Assembly: GCA_020025535.1 (NCBI GenBank)
Contig: JAHHRY010000005.1
Span: forward strand, 1 to 64,000
Length of the DNA: 64,000 nucleotides
Source of the DNA: Oscillospiraceae bacterium
GTDB lineage: Bacteria > Bacillota > Clostridia > Oscillospirales > Oscillospiraceae
Reading direction: 5' to 3'
Every line of letters begins with the position of its first letter. The stretch's first letter is position 1. Below, piece by piece: positions 24,301 through 31,956 of the stretch. Both the position numbers and the translations under genes were made by a program. A model generated the notes under the pieces. That model had not been told where the DNA came from and made no database searches. It saw nothing but the letters and a program-made list of their open reading frames with translations.

Positions 24301-26049
24301 CTAATGTGCAAACTGACTGTTATAAAGTTCTGCGTAGAATCCACCCTTTTCGAGAAGCTCCGTGTGTTTTCCACGCTCCACAATTTGGCCGTCACGCATA
24401 ACCAGGATCATATCCACTTCCCGTATGGTGGAAAGCCGGTGTGCCACAATAAAGCTGGTTCTCTCGTGCATCATGGCATCAAAAGCATTCTGGATCATCA
24501 TTTCCGTTCTGGTGTCTATGGATGAGGTAGCCTCGTCCAGAAACAGCATCGGCGGCAGGCACAGCATAACCCGGGCAATACACAGAAGCTGTTTCTGCCC
24601 CTGAGACAGTGCGCCGCCCTGTTCTCCTATAACCGTGTCGTATCCCTTGGGAAGCCGACTGATAAAACTGTGTGCGTGGGCCTGCTTTGCCGCAGCTACG
24701 ATTTCTTCCTCTGTCGCATCGGGCTTGCCCATGGCGATGTTTTCCCGGATCGTACCGGACATCAGCCATGTATCCTGCAGTATCATGCCTACATTACGCC
24801 GCAGGTCTCCCCGCTTCATTTCCCTGGTATCCACACCGTCCAGGCAAATTTTTCCGCCGTCCGGGTCATAGAAGCGCATTAAAAGGTTAATGAAGGTGGT
24901 TTTGCCGCATCCGGTAGGCCCGACGATTGCCACACGCTCTCCCGGCGCTACGGACAGGTTGAAATTGCAGATCAGCGGTTTTTCCTTGTCGTAAGAGAAC
25001 GAAAGGTTTTCAATTTCTACCCTTCCTTCGCTGTTTTCCGGCATCCGGGAAGTCTCCACATCTTCGGTCATACCGGGTGTTTCAATCAGTTCAAACACTC
25101 GTCCGGCACAGGCAAGTGCATTCTGCAGCTCCGTAACGACGCCGGAAATCTCATTGAAAGGCTTGGTGTACTGATTGGCATAGCTGAGAAAACTGGTAAG
25201 ATTGCCAACGGTAATCCCCCCGGCAATCGCAATCATGGCACCGACCAGTCCCACGCCGGCATATACCAGAGAGTTTACAAACCGCGTACACGGATTGGTA
25301 AGCGAGGAAAAGAAAATGGCACGGACAGATGCTTTTTCCAGCCGGTCATTGACCTCATCAAACTGCTCCATCACCTTTTCCTCATGCTTAAAGGCCTTGA
25401 TAACCTTCATCTGGCCGATGGCTTCATCAATGAGCGCCGTCTGTTCTCCACGGGTTTTTGTCTGGGTGCGGAACATGGAATATGTGTTCTTTGCAATAAA
25501 ATCTGCTACCAGCAACGACAGCGGGGTAATCAGAAGCACCACCAATGCAATCTGCCAGCTGATGCTGAGCATGAATACCAGCGTTCCCACAATCGTCATA
25601 ACCCCTGTAAACAGCTGAGTAAAACCCATCAGCAGACCGTCAGCGAAGGTATCCACATCCGCAACCACGCGGCTGACAATGTCTCCGTGGGGGTGGGAAT
25701 CCAGATAACTCAGGGGCAGCTGCTGAATATGGCGAAACGCCTCATCCCGGATGTTTCGTGTAACATGATAAGTAATGCGATGATTGATCAGGTTCATAAG
25801 CCATTGGGCGATACCACCTACAGCTGCGCTGATGCCTATAATCATCAAGCTGTGAAGAATCCCAGAAAAATCCACCTGTTTCGGTCCGATCATCTGGTCG
25901 ATTGCCCGACCTACCACAATGGGAATATAAAGGGACACCGCAACATAAATCGTCGCCAGCACCAGCGAAAACACCAGACCAATCCAGTACCGGCGCACGT
26001 AGCGAAGTACTTTTCCAAAAATCTCTTTCTGATTATTTCCTTTCTTCAT
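24301..26049 (-). CDS. ABC exporter half-transporter, catalytic subunit
   Basis: The 582-residue protein (start at 26049) has six membrane helices (about 20-310) and a C-terminal ATPase. Walker A is GPTGCGKTT, the signature is LSQGQKQ and Walker B runs MLFLDEATSS with the catalytic Glu. It begins inside the last codons of the partner gene (17-base overlap), so the two are translated together. Such heterodimers export drugs or lipids. The upstream in-frame codons belong to the partner's coding region and are not part of this protein. Confidence 0.92.
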   Translation of the reverse strand: MKKGNNQKEIFGKVLRYVRRYWIGLVFSLVLATIYVAVSLYIPIVVGRAIDQMIGPKQVDFSGILHSLMIIGISAAVGGIAQWLMNLINHRITYHVTRNIRDEAFRHIQQLPLSYLDSHPHGDIVSRVVADVDTFADGLLMGFTQLFTGVMTIVGTLVFMLSISWQIALVVLLITPLSLLVADFIAKNTYSMFRTQTKTRGEQTALIDEAIGQMKVIKAFKHEEKVMEQFDEVNDRLEKASVRAIFFSSLTNPCTRFVNSLVYAGVGLVGAMIAIAGGITVGNLTSFLSYANQYTKPFNEISGVVTELQNALACAGRVFELIETPGMTEDVETSRMPENSEGRVEIENLSFSYDKEKPLICNFNLSVAPGERVAIVGPTGCGKTTFINLLMRFYDPDGGKICLDGVDTREMKRGDLRRNVGMILQDTWLMSGTIRENIAMGKPDATEEEIVAAAKQAHAHSFISRLPKGYDTVIGEQGGALSQGQKQLLCIARVMLCLPPMLFLDEATSSIDTRTEMMIQNAFDAMMHERTSFIVAHRLSTIREVDMILVMRDGQIVERGKHTELLEKGGFYAELYNSQFAH

Positions 26050-27772
26050 GGTGTGCCGCCTCCCGTGGAAATTGTGAATAATAAATTTCCTGATAGACAG
26101 GACATTCTTCAAGCAATGTATCATGGACACCGCTGCCGACAAGCTTTCCGTCATCCAGTACCAATATCCAATCCGCATACCGGACAGATGCTGCTCTCTG
26201 GGAGACAATGAATGTCGTAGGCGGATCGGGCATATTCCGAATCGCCATGCGAAGTCTGGCGTCAGTGGCATAATCAAGCGCAGACGCACTGTCGTCCAGA
26301 ATGAGTATCTTCGGTTTTCTTAGCAGCGCTCTGGCGATGGTGAGCCGCTGGCGCTGTCCGCCGGAAAAATTGGCACCTCCCTGTTCTACAAAGGCATCCA
26401 GGTTTTTATATTTACCCTTTACTACTTCTCCGGCCTGTGCTATATTAAGCGCTTCCCATAACTCGTCGTCTCCGGCGTTTTCTTTTCCCCACTGAAGATT
26501 CTCCCGAATCGTTCCGTGAAAAAGAGCCGCTTTCTGAGGCACAATGCCAATCTGTTCCCGGAGAGAATCCATGTCCATATCCCGCACATCCACACCATCA
26601 ATCAGCACGGTGCCTTCTGTGGCATCGTACAGCCGGGGAATCATATTGACCAGAGTTGTTTTTCCGGAGCCGGTACCGCCAATGATTCCAATGGTCTGTC
26701 CCGGTTCCGCCTTGAGGCTGATATTTGAAAGAGCCGGCACTGCCGATCCGCCATAGACCATAGTAACATTCTGAAATTCCACTTTTCCGGTAATTTTCAG
26801 TTTCTCTTTTCCGTTTTTCTGAGAGGCATCTTCTTCAAAAACGGACTCCACACGTCTGGCGCAGGCCGCTGCCTTGGTCATGGAAACAATCAAATTGGCC
26901 ATTTTGATCAGTTCCACCAGAATCTGTGACATATAGTTATAAAGTGCAATCACCATTCCCTGGGACAGAACGCCGCCATCCACTTTCCATGCGCCGATCT
27001 TTACCAACAAAATCACCGCCAGATTGATAATTACAAATGTAACGGGATTCAGAAGTGAGGAAATCCGCCCTGCAGAAATCTGTCCCTCTGCCAGAGAATC
27101 GGCGGTATTGCGAAACTTCTCAATTTCGTCGTCCTCTTTGCAGAATGCGCGAAGAACCCGCACGCCCGCCAGATTCTGTCGTATAGCACCGGTAATTTTA
27201 TCCATTTTCCCCTGCACGCTTTTGTGCATGGGCATGGTAATGAACATAATTCCAAACACGACCAGACAAAGCAGCGGAATTACCCCGGCAAACACCAGTG
27301 CAGCATGAACATCGATTGTGAAAGCCATGATCATGGCTCCAAAAACAACAAAGGGTGACCGCAGCAGCAGACGCAGCGTTAAATTGACACCGTTCTGCAC
27401 CTGATTGATATCAGAAGTCATACGCGTCACAAGGGTGGACGTTCCGATGGTGTCCAATTCCCGATAGCCGAGGCTCAATATATGATTCATCACCGCACTG
27501 CGAAGCCGGGTAGCAAACCCCACTGCAGCTTTCGCTGCAAAATACTGGGCCGTAAGAGAACAGGCCAGTCCGACAATGCCCAGCAGGACCATCACCAGGC
27601 ACATCTTTAGGATATATCCCCGGTCATCATTGGCGATACCTACATCCACAATACTGGCCACTACCAAAGGGACAAACAGTTCAAAGGTTGCCTCCAGAAG
27701 CTTAAAAAGCGGACTGATGATGCATTCCTTTCTGTCTCCCTGCATGAATCGCAATAATTTCCTCAATTTCAT
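26033..27772 (-). CDS. ABC exporter half-transporter, degenerate-site subunit
   Basis: The 579-residue partner has six membrane helices and an ATPase with Walker A GGTGSGKTT and a canonical signature FSGGQRQRLTIARALL. Its Walker B reads LILDDSASALD, with Asp where the catalytic Glu should be. This is the known asymmetry of heterodimeric exporters such as TM287/288, LmrCD and BmrCD. The ATG at 27772 follows AAGGTG closely; a GTG precedes it. Multidrug or lipid export is the family role; the substrate is not evident. Confidence 0.92.
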   Translation of the reverse strand: MKLRKLLRFMQGDRKECIISPLFKLLEATFELFVPLVVASIVDVGIANDDRGYILKMCLVMVLLGIVGLACSLTAQYFAAKAAVGFATRLRSAVMNHILSLGYRELDTIGTSTLVTRMTSDINQVQNGVNLTLRLLLRSPFVVFGAMIMAFTIDVHAALVFAGVIPLLCLVVFGIMFITMPMHKSVQGKMDKITGAIRQNLAGVRVLRAFCKEDDEIEKFRNTADSLAEGQISAGRISSLLNPVTFVIINLAVILLVKIGAWKVDGGVLSQGMVIALYNYMSQILVELIKMANLIVSMTKAAACARRVESVFEEDASQKNGKEKLKITGKVEFQNVTMVYGGSAVPALSNISLKAEPGQTIGIIGGTGSGKTTLVNMIPRLYDATEGTVLIDGVDVRDMDMDSLREQIGIVPQKAALFHGTIRENLQWGKENAGDDELWEALNIAQAGEVVKGKYKNLDAFVEQGGANFSGGQRQRLTIARALLRKPKILILDDSASALDYATDARLRMAIRNMPDPPTTFIVSQRAASVRYADWILVLDDGKLVGSGVHDTLLEECPVYQEIYYSQFPREAAHHEERK

Positions 27773-27798
27773 CACACCTTGTCGGCAATTTCCGATCT

Positions 27799-27827
27799 AT
27801 TGTACCACCCAAACAGGAAACTTGCAA
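27799..27827 (-). promoter_or_regulatory. Promoter of the ABC exporter operon
   Basis: On the minus strand TTGCAA (27827-27822) and TACAAT (27804-27799) are 17 bases apart, about 30 bases before the start codon. The rest of the gap 27828-28042 shows no convincing gene. Confidence 0.65.
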
Positions 27828-28042
27828 TGGAGAGTGCATCTGCTTTTTGATTTTCCCCTGATCGCTGCACACATACGAAACGCCCGTCCTCCGCTCCATC
27901 CGAAATCACCGCTTTGCAGGAATCCCCTGCCCGGAAAGGCCGCACAGCCCGCCCTTAGGGCATCACTATGTGATCGGCTTTACAAACATATTCCATATAA
28001 TTTCCCCAATAATTTACATTCTCTGAAAAAACGATTATTTTG

Positions 28043-28070
28043 TTGAAAAAATTATTTTATATGTTATAAT
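28043..28070 (+). promoter_or_regulatory. Promoter of the CmpB-like membrane protein gene
   Basis: TTGAAA (28043-28048) and TATAAT (28065-28070) are 16 bases apart in an AT-rich stretch. Confidence 0.6.
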
Positions 28071-28116
28071 AACTTGTACATTTCCCCCATTCTCCGGAGG
28101 TTTTAAGATAAGTATT

Positions 28117-28791
28117 ATGATAAAGAAACATACAGATACAACAAACACTCCATTGCCCGCGATCACCTTTTCAAAGCTGGTCTGGCTTTATATTCTGGGC
28201 AGTCTCTCAGGCGTCGTTCTGGAAGGCACCTTCTGCATTTTTAAATATGGACATTGGGAAACCCATGTAGTTTCCATGATTGGGCCTCTGTGCATCATTT
28301 ACGGCTTTGGTTCAGTCTTATGCTATGTCGGACACGTATTTCTGCATAAAAGAAATATATGGCTGCAATTTGCAGTTTACAGCATTGTAGGCGCTTTGCT
28401 GGAGCTTCTCTGCGGACTGCTTCTGGAATTCGGGCTTTCCATGCGCGCTTGGGATTATACGAGACAGTTTCTGAATATCCGCGGCCATGTCAGTCTGCAG
28501 ATGACCCTGGCGTGGGGCGTGGTCGGAATTTCTTTTTCCCGGCTTGTTCCATATATCGAAAACTTCTTATGCAAATTGGACGCCCCCTTTTGGAAAACAC
28601 TCAGTATCATCCTCGCCGTGGTTCTTGTGTTGGACCTGGTTGTCACTTCTGCAGCACTCTATCGATGGAGCAACAGGCATTTCGGCGCTCCCGCCGCAAA
28701 TACTCTGGAAGAATTCCTTGATAACAAATATGATGATACATTTATGGAGCACCGTTTCTGCGAGTGGAGATTTCTGGAACCCCGGCCTTAG
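28117..28791 (+). CDS. CmpB-like membrane protein (putative ABC-transporter type IV family)
   Basis: The 224-residue protein has about five to six membrane helices. It shows the family's early motif YILGSLSGVVLEGTFC and GPLCIIYGFGSVL, and an aromatic WDYTRQFLNIRGHVSLQ loop. The family is annotated as putative ABC permease (PF06541) but its role is unproven. A good GGAGG lies about 16 bases before the ATG, which is too far for ideal spacing. A non-ATG start a few codons upstream is possible. Confidence 0.75.
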   Translation: MIKKHTDTTNTPLPAITFSKLVWLYILGSLSGVVLEGTFCIFKYGHWETHVVSMIGPLCIIYGFGSVLCYVGHVFLHKRNIWLQFAVYSIVGALLELLCGLLLEFGLSMRAWDYTRQFLNIRGHVSLQMTLAWGVVGISFSRLVPYIENFLCKLDAPFWKTLSIILAVVLVLDLVVTSAALYRWSNRHFGAPAANTLEEFLDNKYDDTFMEHRFCEWRFLEPRP

Positions 28792-28832
28792 AATTCGCCA
28801 CAAAAAGGCAGCTCTGAAATCATGCACAAACT

Positions 28833-28869
28833 AGTCTGTCCCCGCTGCGTAATGCTCCGGGGACAGACT
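28833..28869 (+). terminator. Hairpin after the CmpB-like gene
   Basis: AGTCTGTCCCCG (28833-28844) pairs with CGGGGACAGACT (28858-28869). There is no T-run, so it may only partly terminate. Confidence 0.45.
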
Positions 28870-28882
28870 CAGGAAAAACCTG

Positions 28883-28911
28883 TTGACATTATCTGAAAAA
28901 GCCGCTATAAT
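28883..28911 (+). promoter_or_regulatory. Consensus promoter of tRNA-Thr
   Basis: TTGACA (28883-28888) and TATAAT (28906-28911) with 17 bases between are a full match, 27 bases before the tRNA. Confidence 0.85.
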
Positions 28912-28937
28912 AGCCGAGGTTACAGTATATAGGATAT

Positions 28938-29013
28938 GCTAGTGTAGCACAGTCGGTAGTGCATCTCACTCGTAATGAGAAGGTCGCCTGTTCGAGTCAG
29001 GTCACTAGCTCCA
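28938..29013 (+). tRNA. tRNA-Thr (CGU anticodon)
   Basis: The cloverleaf is complete: acceptor GCTAGTG/CACTAGC, D stem GCAC/GTGC, anticodon loop CTCGTAA, T arm GCCTG-TTCGAGT-CAGGT, discriminator T and an encoded CCA (29011-29013). Elbow bases G18G19 and C56 are normal. Confidence 0.95.
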
Positions 29014-29018
29014 TTTTG

Positions 29019-29050
29019 AAAAGGTTACACAGAGGTGTGACCTTTTCTTT
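29019..29050 (+). terminator. Terminator of tRNA-Thr
   Basis: AAAAGGTTACAC (29019-29030) pairs with GTGTGACCTTTT (29035-29046), with one mismatch. A T-rich tract follows. Confidence 0.7.
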
Positions 29051-29093
29051 TTGCTATTTATTAAAATATTGCATACATTTTTTGAATAATCTA

Positions 29094-29122
29094 TTGAATT
29101 ATGCCCGTAATAATGTTATCAT
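29094..29122 (+). promoter_or_regulatory. Promoter of the repeat-bearing secreted protein gene
   Basis: TTGAAT (29094-29099) and TATCAT (29117-29122) are 17 bases apart. Confidence 0.6.
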
Positions 29123-29195
29123 GTTAGCGGAAGAATTTTTCAGATTATCTTAAAGGCAAACTGCTTTTAAGAAAAATAAAAGGAGGTTATCTCAA

Positions 29196-30446
29196 ATGAA
29201 AAAGCTTCTTTCCTTCGTTCTTGTTTTCGTGATGGCTGTGTCTATGGCTACCGTAGCATTTGCCGCCGAAAGCACATCCGCATATGAGAAGGTCACCACC
29301 GGCGAACTGACCGATGGCAAGTATGTCCTCGTTGCAGGCAACGGATATGCTCCTTCCCATCTCGATGGTTCTTGGGTCCTTCCCGAGCAGCCCACTGTCG
29401 ACGGTGACAAAGTCACCGATACCAAGGGCTGTGAGTGGACTCTGACCGTCAACGGTGCTACCGTCAAGCTGACCGACCCCAACGGCAAGTCCATTGCCCC
29501 CAAGGCCCCCGATAAGAACAGCATCGTAGAAGGTGAATGCTGGTGGACTTACACCTACAGCGAAGGCACCTTTGCCTTTACTGCAGAAGATGGCAAGATT
29601 GTTTTCGCCTGCAACACCGACAGCCAAAACGGTCTCAACCGGTTCCGCGGCTATAAGAGCGCCACTGCTGCCAACACCGAAGTCTATTTAAGCGAATTCA
29701 CTCTGTACAAGCTGACCGAAGGCACCGTTAATCCTGTTGAGCCTCCCGTTGATCCCGTCGAGCCTCCCGTTGATCCCGTTGAGCCTCCCGTTGATCCCGT
29801 CGAGCCTCCCGTTGATCCCGTTGAGCCTCCCGTTGATCCCGTTGAGCCTCCCGTTGATCCCGTTGAGCCCGCAGTTAAGGTAACCATGCAGGATGCTCCT
29901 GTTGCCGGTACCGCTCTGAAGCTGGGCATGGTTCAGACCACCCTTGGCAAGACCCTGTATTTCGCTGGCACCACTGCCAACAAGGAATACTATCTGGCTA
30001 CCACCGAGGATGTAAATGCTGCTGCCGACGTGTTTGTTGAAGAAGTTGAAGGCGGCTATCGTCTGTACTTCATGCAGGAAGGCGTCAAGACTTACATCGA
30101 CCTCATCCTGAAGGACGGCAAGTACCGGAACCTGAGCCTGACTGCTGAGCCCACCACTGTTTACAACTGGGATTCCGAGTACAAGACCTTCTACACCACT
30201 GTCGAAGATACTAAGTGCTACATTGGTACTTACGCAAGCTTCGACACCATGAGCGCTTGCAAGTTCGATTTCATCACCAACGATGATTCCTGCCCCGCTC
30301 ATCTGTATCTGGTCGAGGAAAACACCAATCCCAATCCTACCGACCCCGAGCCCGATCCCACCGGCGACTTCATCGCTGTTGCTTTCGGCCTGATGGCAAT
30401 TTCCGGCATGGGCCTGACCGCTCTTGCTGCAAAGAAGAAGTTCTAA
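29196..30446 (+). CDS. Secreted surface protein with Pro-rich spacer repeats and a C-terminal membrane anchor
   Basis: The 416-residue protein has a signal peptide (about 1-24, cut after AFA). A globular domain follows (25-178), then six exact copies of VEPPVDP (181-222), a second globular domain (about 230-380) and a Pro/Asp/Glu linker. The C-terminus reads PDPTGD, a hydrophobic helix and a tail AAKKKF. That is the plan of a sortase substrate, but the motif is not a standard LPxTG, so anchoring may be by a variant sortase or by the helix alone. Both globular domains are rich in aromatic and Thr residues, as in adhesive or glycan-binding modules, but I recognise neither. AAAAGGAGG precedes the start, and codon use is biased to preferred codons, suggesting strong expression. 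Confidence 0.75.
   Translation: MKKLLSFVLVFVMAVSMATVAFAAESTSAYEKVTTGELTDGKYVLVAGNGYAPSHLDGSWVLPEQPTVDGDKVTDTKGCEWTLTVNGATVKLTDPNGKSIAPKAPDKNSIVEGECWWTYTYSEGTFAFTAEDGKIVFACNTDSQNGLNRFRGYKSATAANTEVYLSEFTLYKLTEGTVNPVEPPVDPVEPPVDPVEPPVDPVEPPVDPVEPPVDPVEPPVDPVEPAVKVTMQDAPVAGTALKLGMVQTTLGKTLYFAGTTANKEYYLATTEDVNAAADVFVEEVEGGYRLYFMQEGVKTYIDLILKDGKYRNLSLTAEPTTVYNWDSEYKTFYTTVEDTKCYIGTYASFDTMSACKFDFITNDDSCPAHLYLVEENTNPNPTDPEPDPTGDFIAVAFGLMAISGMGLTALAAKKKF
29736..29861 (+). repeat. Six 21-bp in-frame tandem repeats
   Basis: The unit encodes VEPPVDP and is repeated six times with only third-position C/T changes. A partial seventh copy (VEPAV) follows. It forms an extended Pro-rich spacer between two domains and is prone to copy-number change. 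Confidence 0.9.
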
Positions 30447-30464
30447 TTTAAGAATTGCTTTTTA

Positions 30465-30491
30465 GCCGCCGGCTCTGCCGGCGGCTTTTTT
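30465..30491 (+). terminator. Strong intrinsic terminator
   Basis: GCCGCCGGC and GCCGGCGGC pair around TCT, then TTTTTT (30486-30491). It ends the secreted-protein gene. Confidence 0.9.
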
Positions 30492-30510
30492 AATGCTTGG
30501 AAGCTTGGAA

Positions 30511-30550
30511 TAAATTAAGGGGAGAAGCCAAGGCTTCTCCCCTTAATTTA
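30511..30550. terminator. Perfect 19-bp hairpin, terminator of the aminotransferase gene
   Basis: Arms 30511-30529 and 30532-30550 are exact complements separated by AA. The core is GGGGAGAAGCC and the ends are AT-rich, so it can act in both directions. Confidence 0.8.
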
Positions 30551-30556
30551 TGTAAG

Positions 30557-31822
30557 TTATTTATTCAGAAGCTTCTCAAAAGCTGCCAGCTTCAGGCAGA
30601 TGCAGAAGACTTCCATAGCCTGCTCCAGTTCGGCAATGGGAGGCAGACTGGGAGCAATACGGATATTGCTGTCCTGAGGATCGACACCATACGGATAAGT
30701 AGCGCCTGCATCCGTCATTACGACGCCTGCTTCCTTGCACAGAGCCAAAGCACGCTTTGCAGTACCGGGCATCGTATCCAGACTGACGAAGTAGCCGCCC
30801 TTGGGACGGTTCCACTTTGCAAACTCCAGAGGAGCGATTTCACGGTCGAGCGTATCCAAAACAACCTTGAACTTAGGAGCCATGATCTGAGCATGACGCT
30901 TCATAATCTCCAGGGTGTGCTCCTTGTTCTGCAGATATTTGACATGACGCAGCTGGTTGACCTTGTCATAGGAGATCATCTGAACACCCAGCAGCTTGCT
31001 GATGTACTTGATGTTGTCAACAGAAGATGCCATCACAGAAATGCCTGCGCCGGGGAATGTAATCTTGGAAGTGGATGCGAACTCGTACACCATATCGGGA
31101 TTACCGGCCTCGCGGCAAAGGGTAATAATATCCGCAAAGGGAACGAAATCGCCTTCAAATTCGTGCACACAGTAAGCGTTATCCCACATAATGGTGAAGT
31201 CAGGTGCAGCGGGCTTCAGATTAGCCATACGGCGGACGGTTTCATCGGAGTAGATGATACCCTGAGGATTGGAGTACTTAGGCACACACCAGATGCCCTT
31301 CACAGCGGGATCTGCAACCAGCTTTTCCACCATATCCATGTCGGGGCCGTTCTCGGTCATGGGAATGGTAATCAGCTCAGCGCCAAAGGACTCAGTAATA
31401 CGGAAATGACGGTCATAACCAGGGCTGGGGCACAGGAACTTTACCTTTTCCTCACGGCACCAGGGCTGACGGCTGTTTCTCAGGCCATGGCTGTATGCCT
31501 TGGAAATCAGGTCATACATCAGCGTAAGGCTGGCAGTACCGCCCACAAAGACCTCTTCCTTCTTGCAACCCAAGACATCGGCCCAGTATTCCTTTGCACA
31601 AGGCAGGCCGGACAGTTCGCCATAGTTTCTGGCATCCACGCCATCCACAATGCAGTCCTTGGGGTCATTCAGAATGGTGAGAATATCGCTGATGGAATCC
31701 AGCTGAGCAGCAGAGGGCTTGCCACGAGCCATATTCAGGCGCAGGTTTTTGGCCTTCCATGCTTCAAAAGCGGCCAGGTTTTCCTGATACGCAGCTTCCA
31801 TAGCGGCAGTGGTCAAATTCAT
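30557..31822 (-). CDS. PLP-dependent aminotransferase (aspartate aminotransferase, type Ic-like)
   Basis: The 421-residue enzyme matches the Asp_aminotransf family (PF12897): LRLNMARGKPSAAQLD near 27-42, VGGTASLTLMYDL, a CPSPGYDRH loop, KYSNPQG, an IMWDNAY strand and the PLP lysine in STSKITFPGAG. It transfers amino groups between an amino acid and 2-oxoglutarate; aspartate is the likely substrate. The promoter lies at 31858-31886 and a strong terminator closes the gene, so it is a single-gene unit. Confidence 0.9.
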   Translation of the reverse strand: MNLTTAAMEAAYQENLAAFEAWKAKNLRLNMARGKPSAAQLDSISDILTILNDPKDCIVDGVDARNYGELSGLPCAKEYWADVLGCKKEEVFVGGTASLTLMYDLISKAYSHGLRNSRQPWCREEKVKFLCPSPGYDRHFRITESFGAELITIPMTENGPDMDMVEKLVADPAVKGIWCVPKYSNPQGIIYSDETVRRMANLKPAAPDFTIMWDNAYCVHEFEGDFVPFADIITLCREAGNPDMVYEFASTSKITFPGAGISVMASSVDNIKYISKLLGVQMISYDKVNQLRHVKYLQNKEHTLEIMKRHAQIMAPKFKVVLDTLDREIAPLEFAKWNRPKGGYFVSLDTMPGTAKRALALCKEAGVVMTDAGATYPYGVDPQDSNIRIAPSLPPIAELEQAMEVFCICLKLAAFEKLLNK

Positions 31823-31857
31823 GTTTATGAACCTCTTTTCAATTTGATGGTATTGCT

Positions 31858-31886
31858 ATTATACATAACAATTCCGGAAAAAGCAA
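31858..31886 (-). promoter_or_regulatory. Promoter of the aminotransferase gene
   Basis: On the minus strand TTGCTT (31886-31881) and TATAAT (31863-31858) are 17 bases apart. Confidence 0.65.
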
Positions 31887-31917
31887 CCATATAAACTGTA
31901 TTAATTCCACAAAAAGA

Positions 31918-31949
31918 AACACCGAAGTCCTTCTTCAGACTTCGGTGTT
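31918..31949 (-). terminator. Terminator of the Na/Pi cotransporter gene
   Basis: AACACCGAAGTC (31918-31929) pairs with GACTTCGGTGTT (31938-31949). On the minus strand TCTTTTTG follows. Confidence 0.8.
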
Positions 31950-31956
31950 GAAAGTA

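Noticed and set aside
30300..30446. Standard LPxTG sortase signal
   Set aside because: The sequence reads PDPTG, so the Leu-Pro start of the motif is missing. I kept it only as a possible variant.
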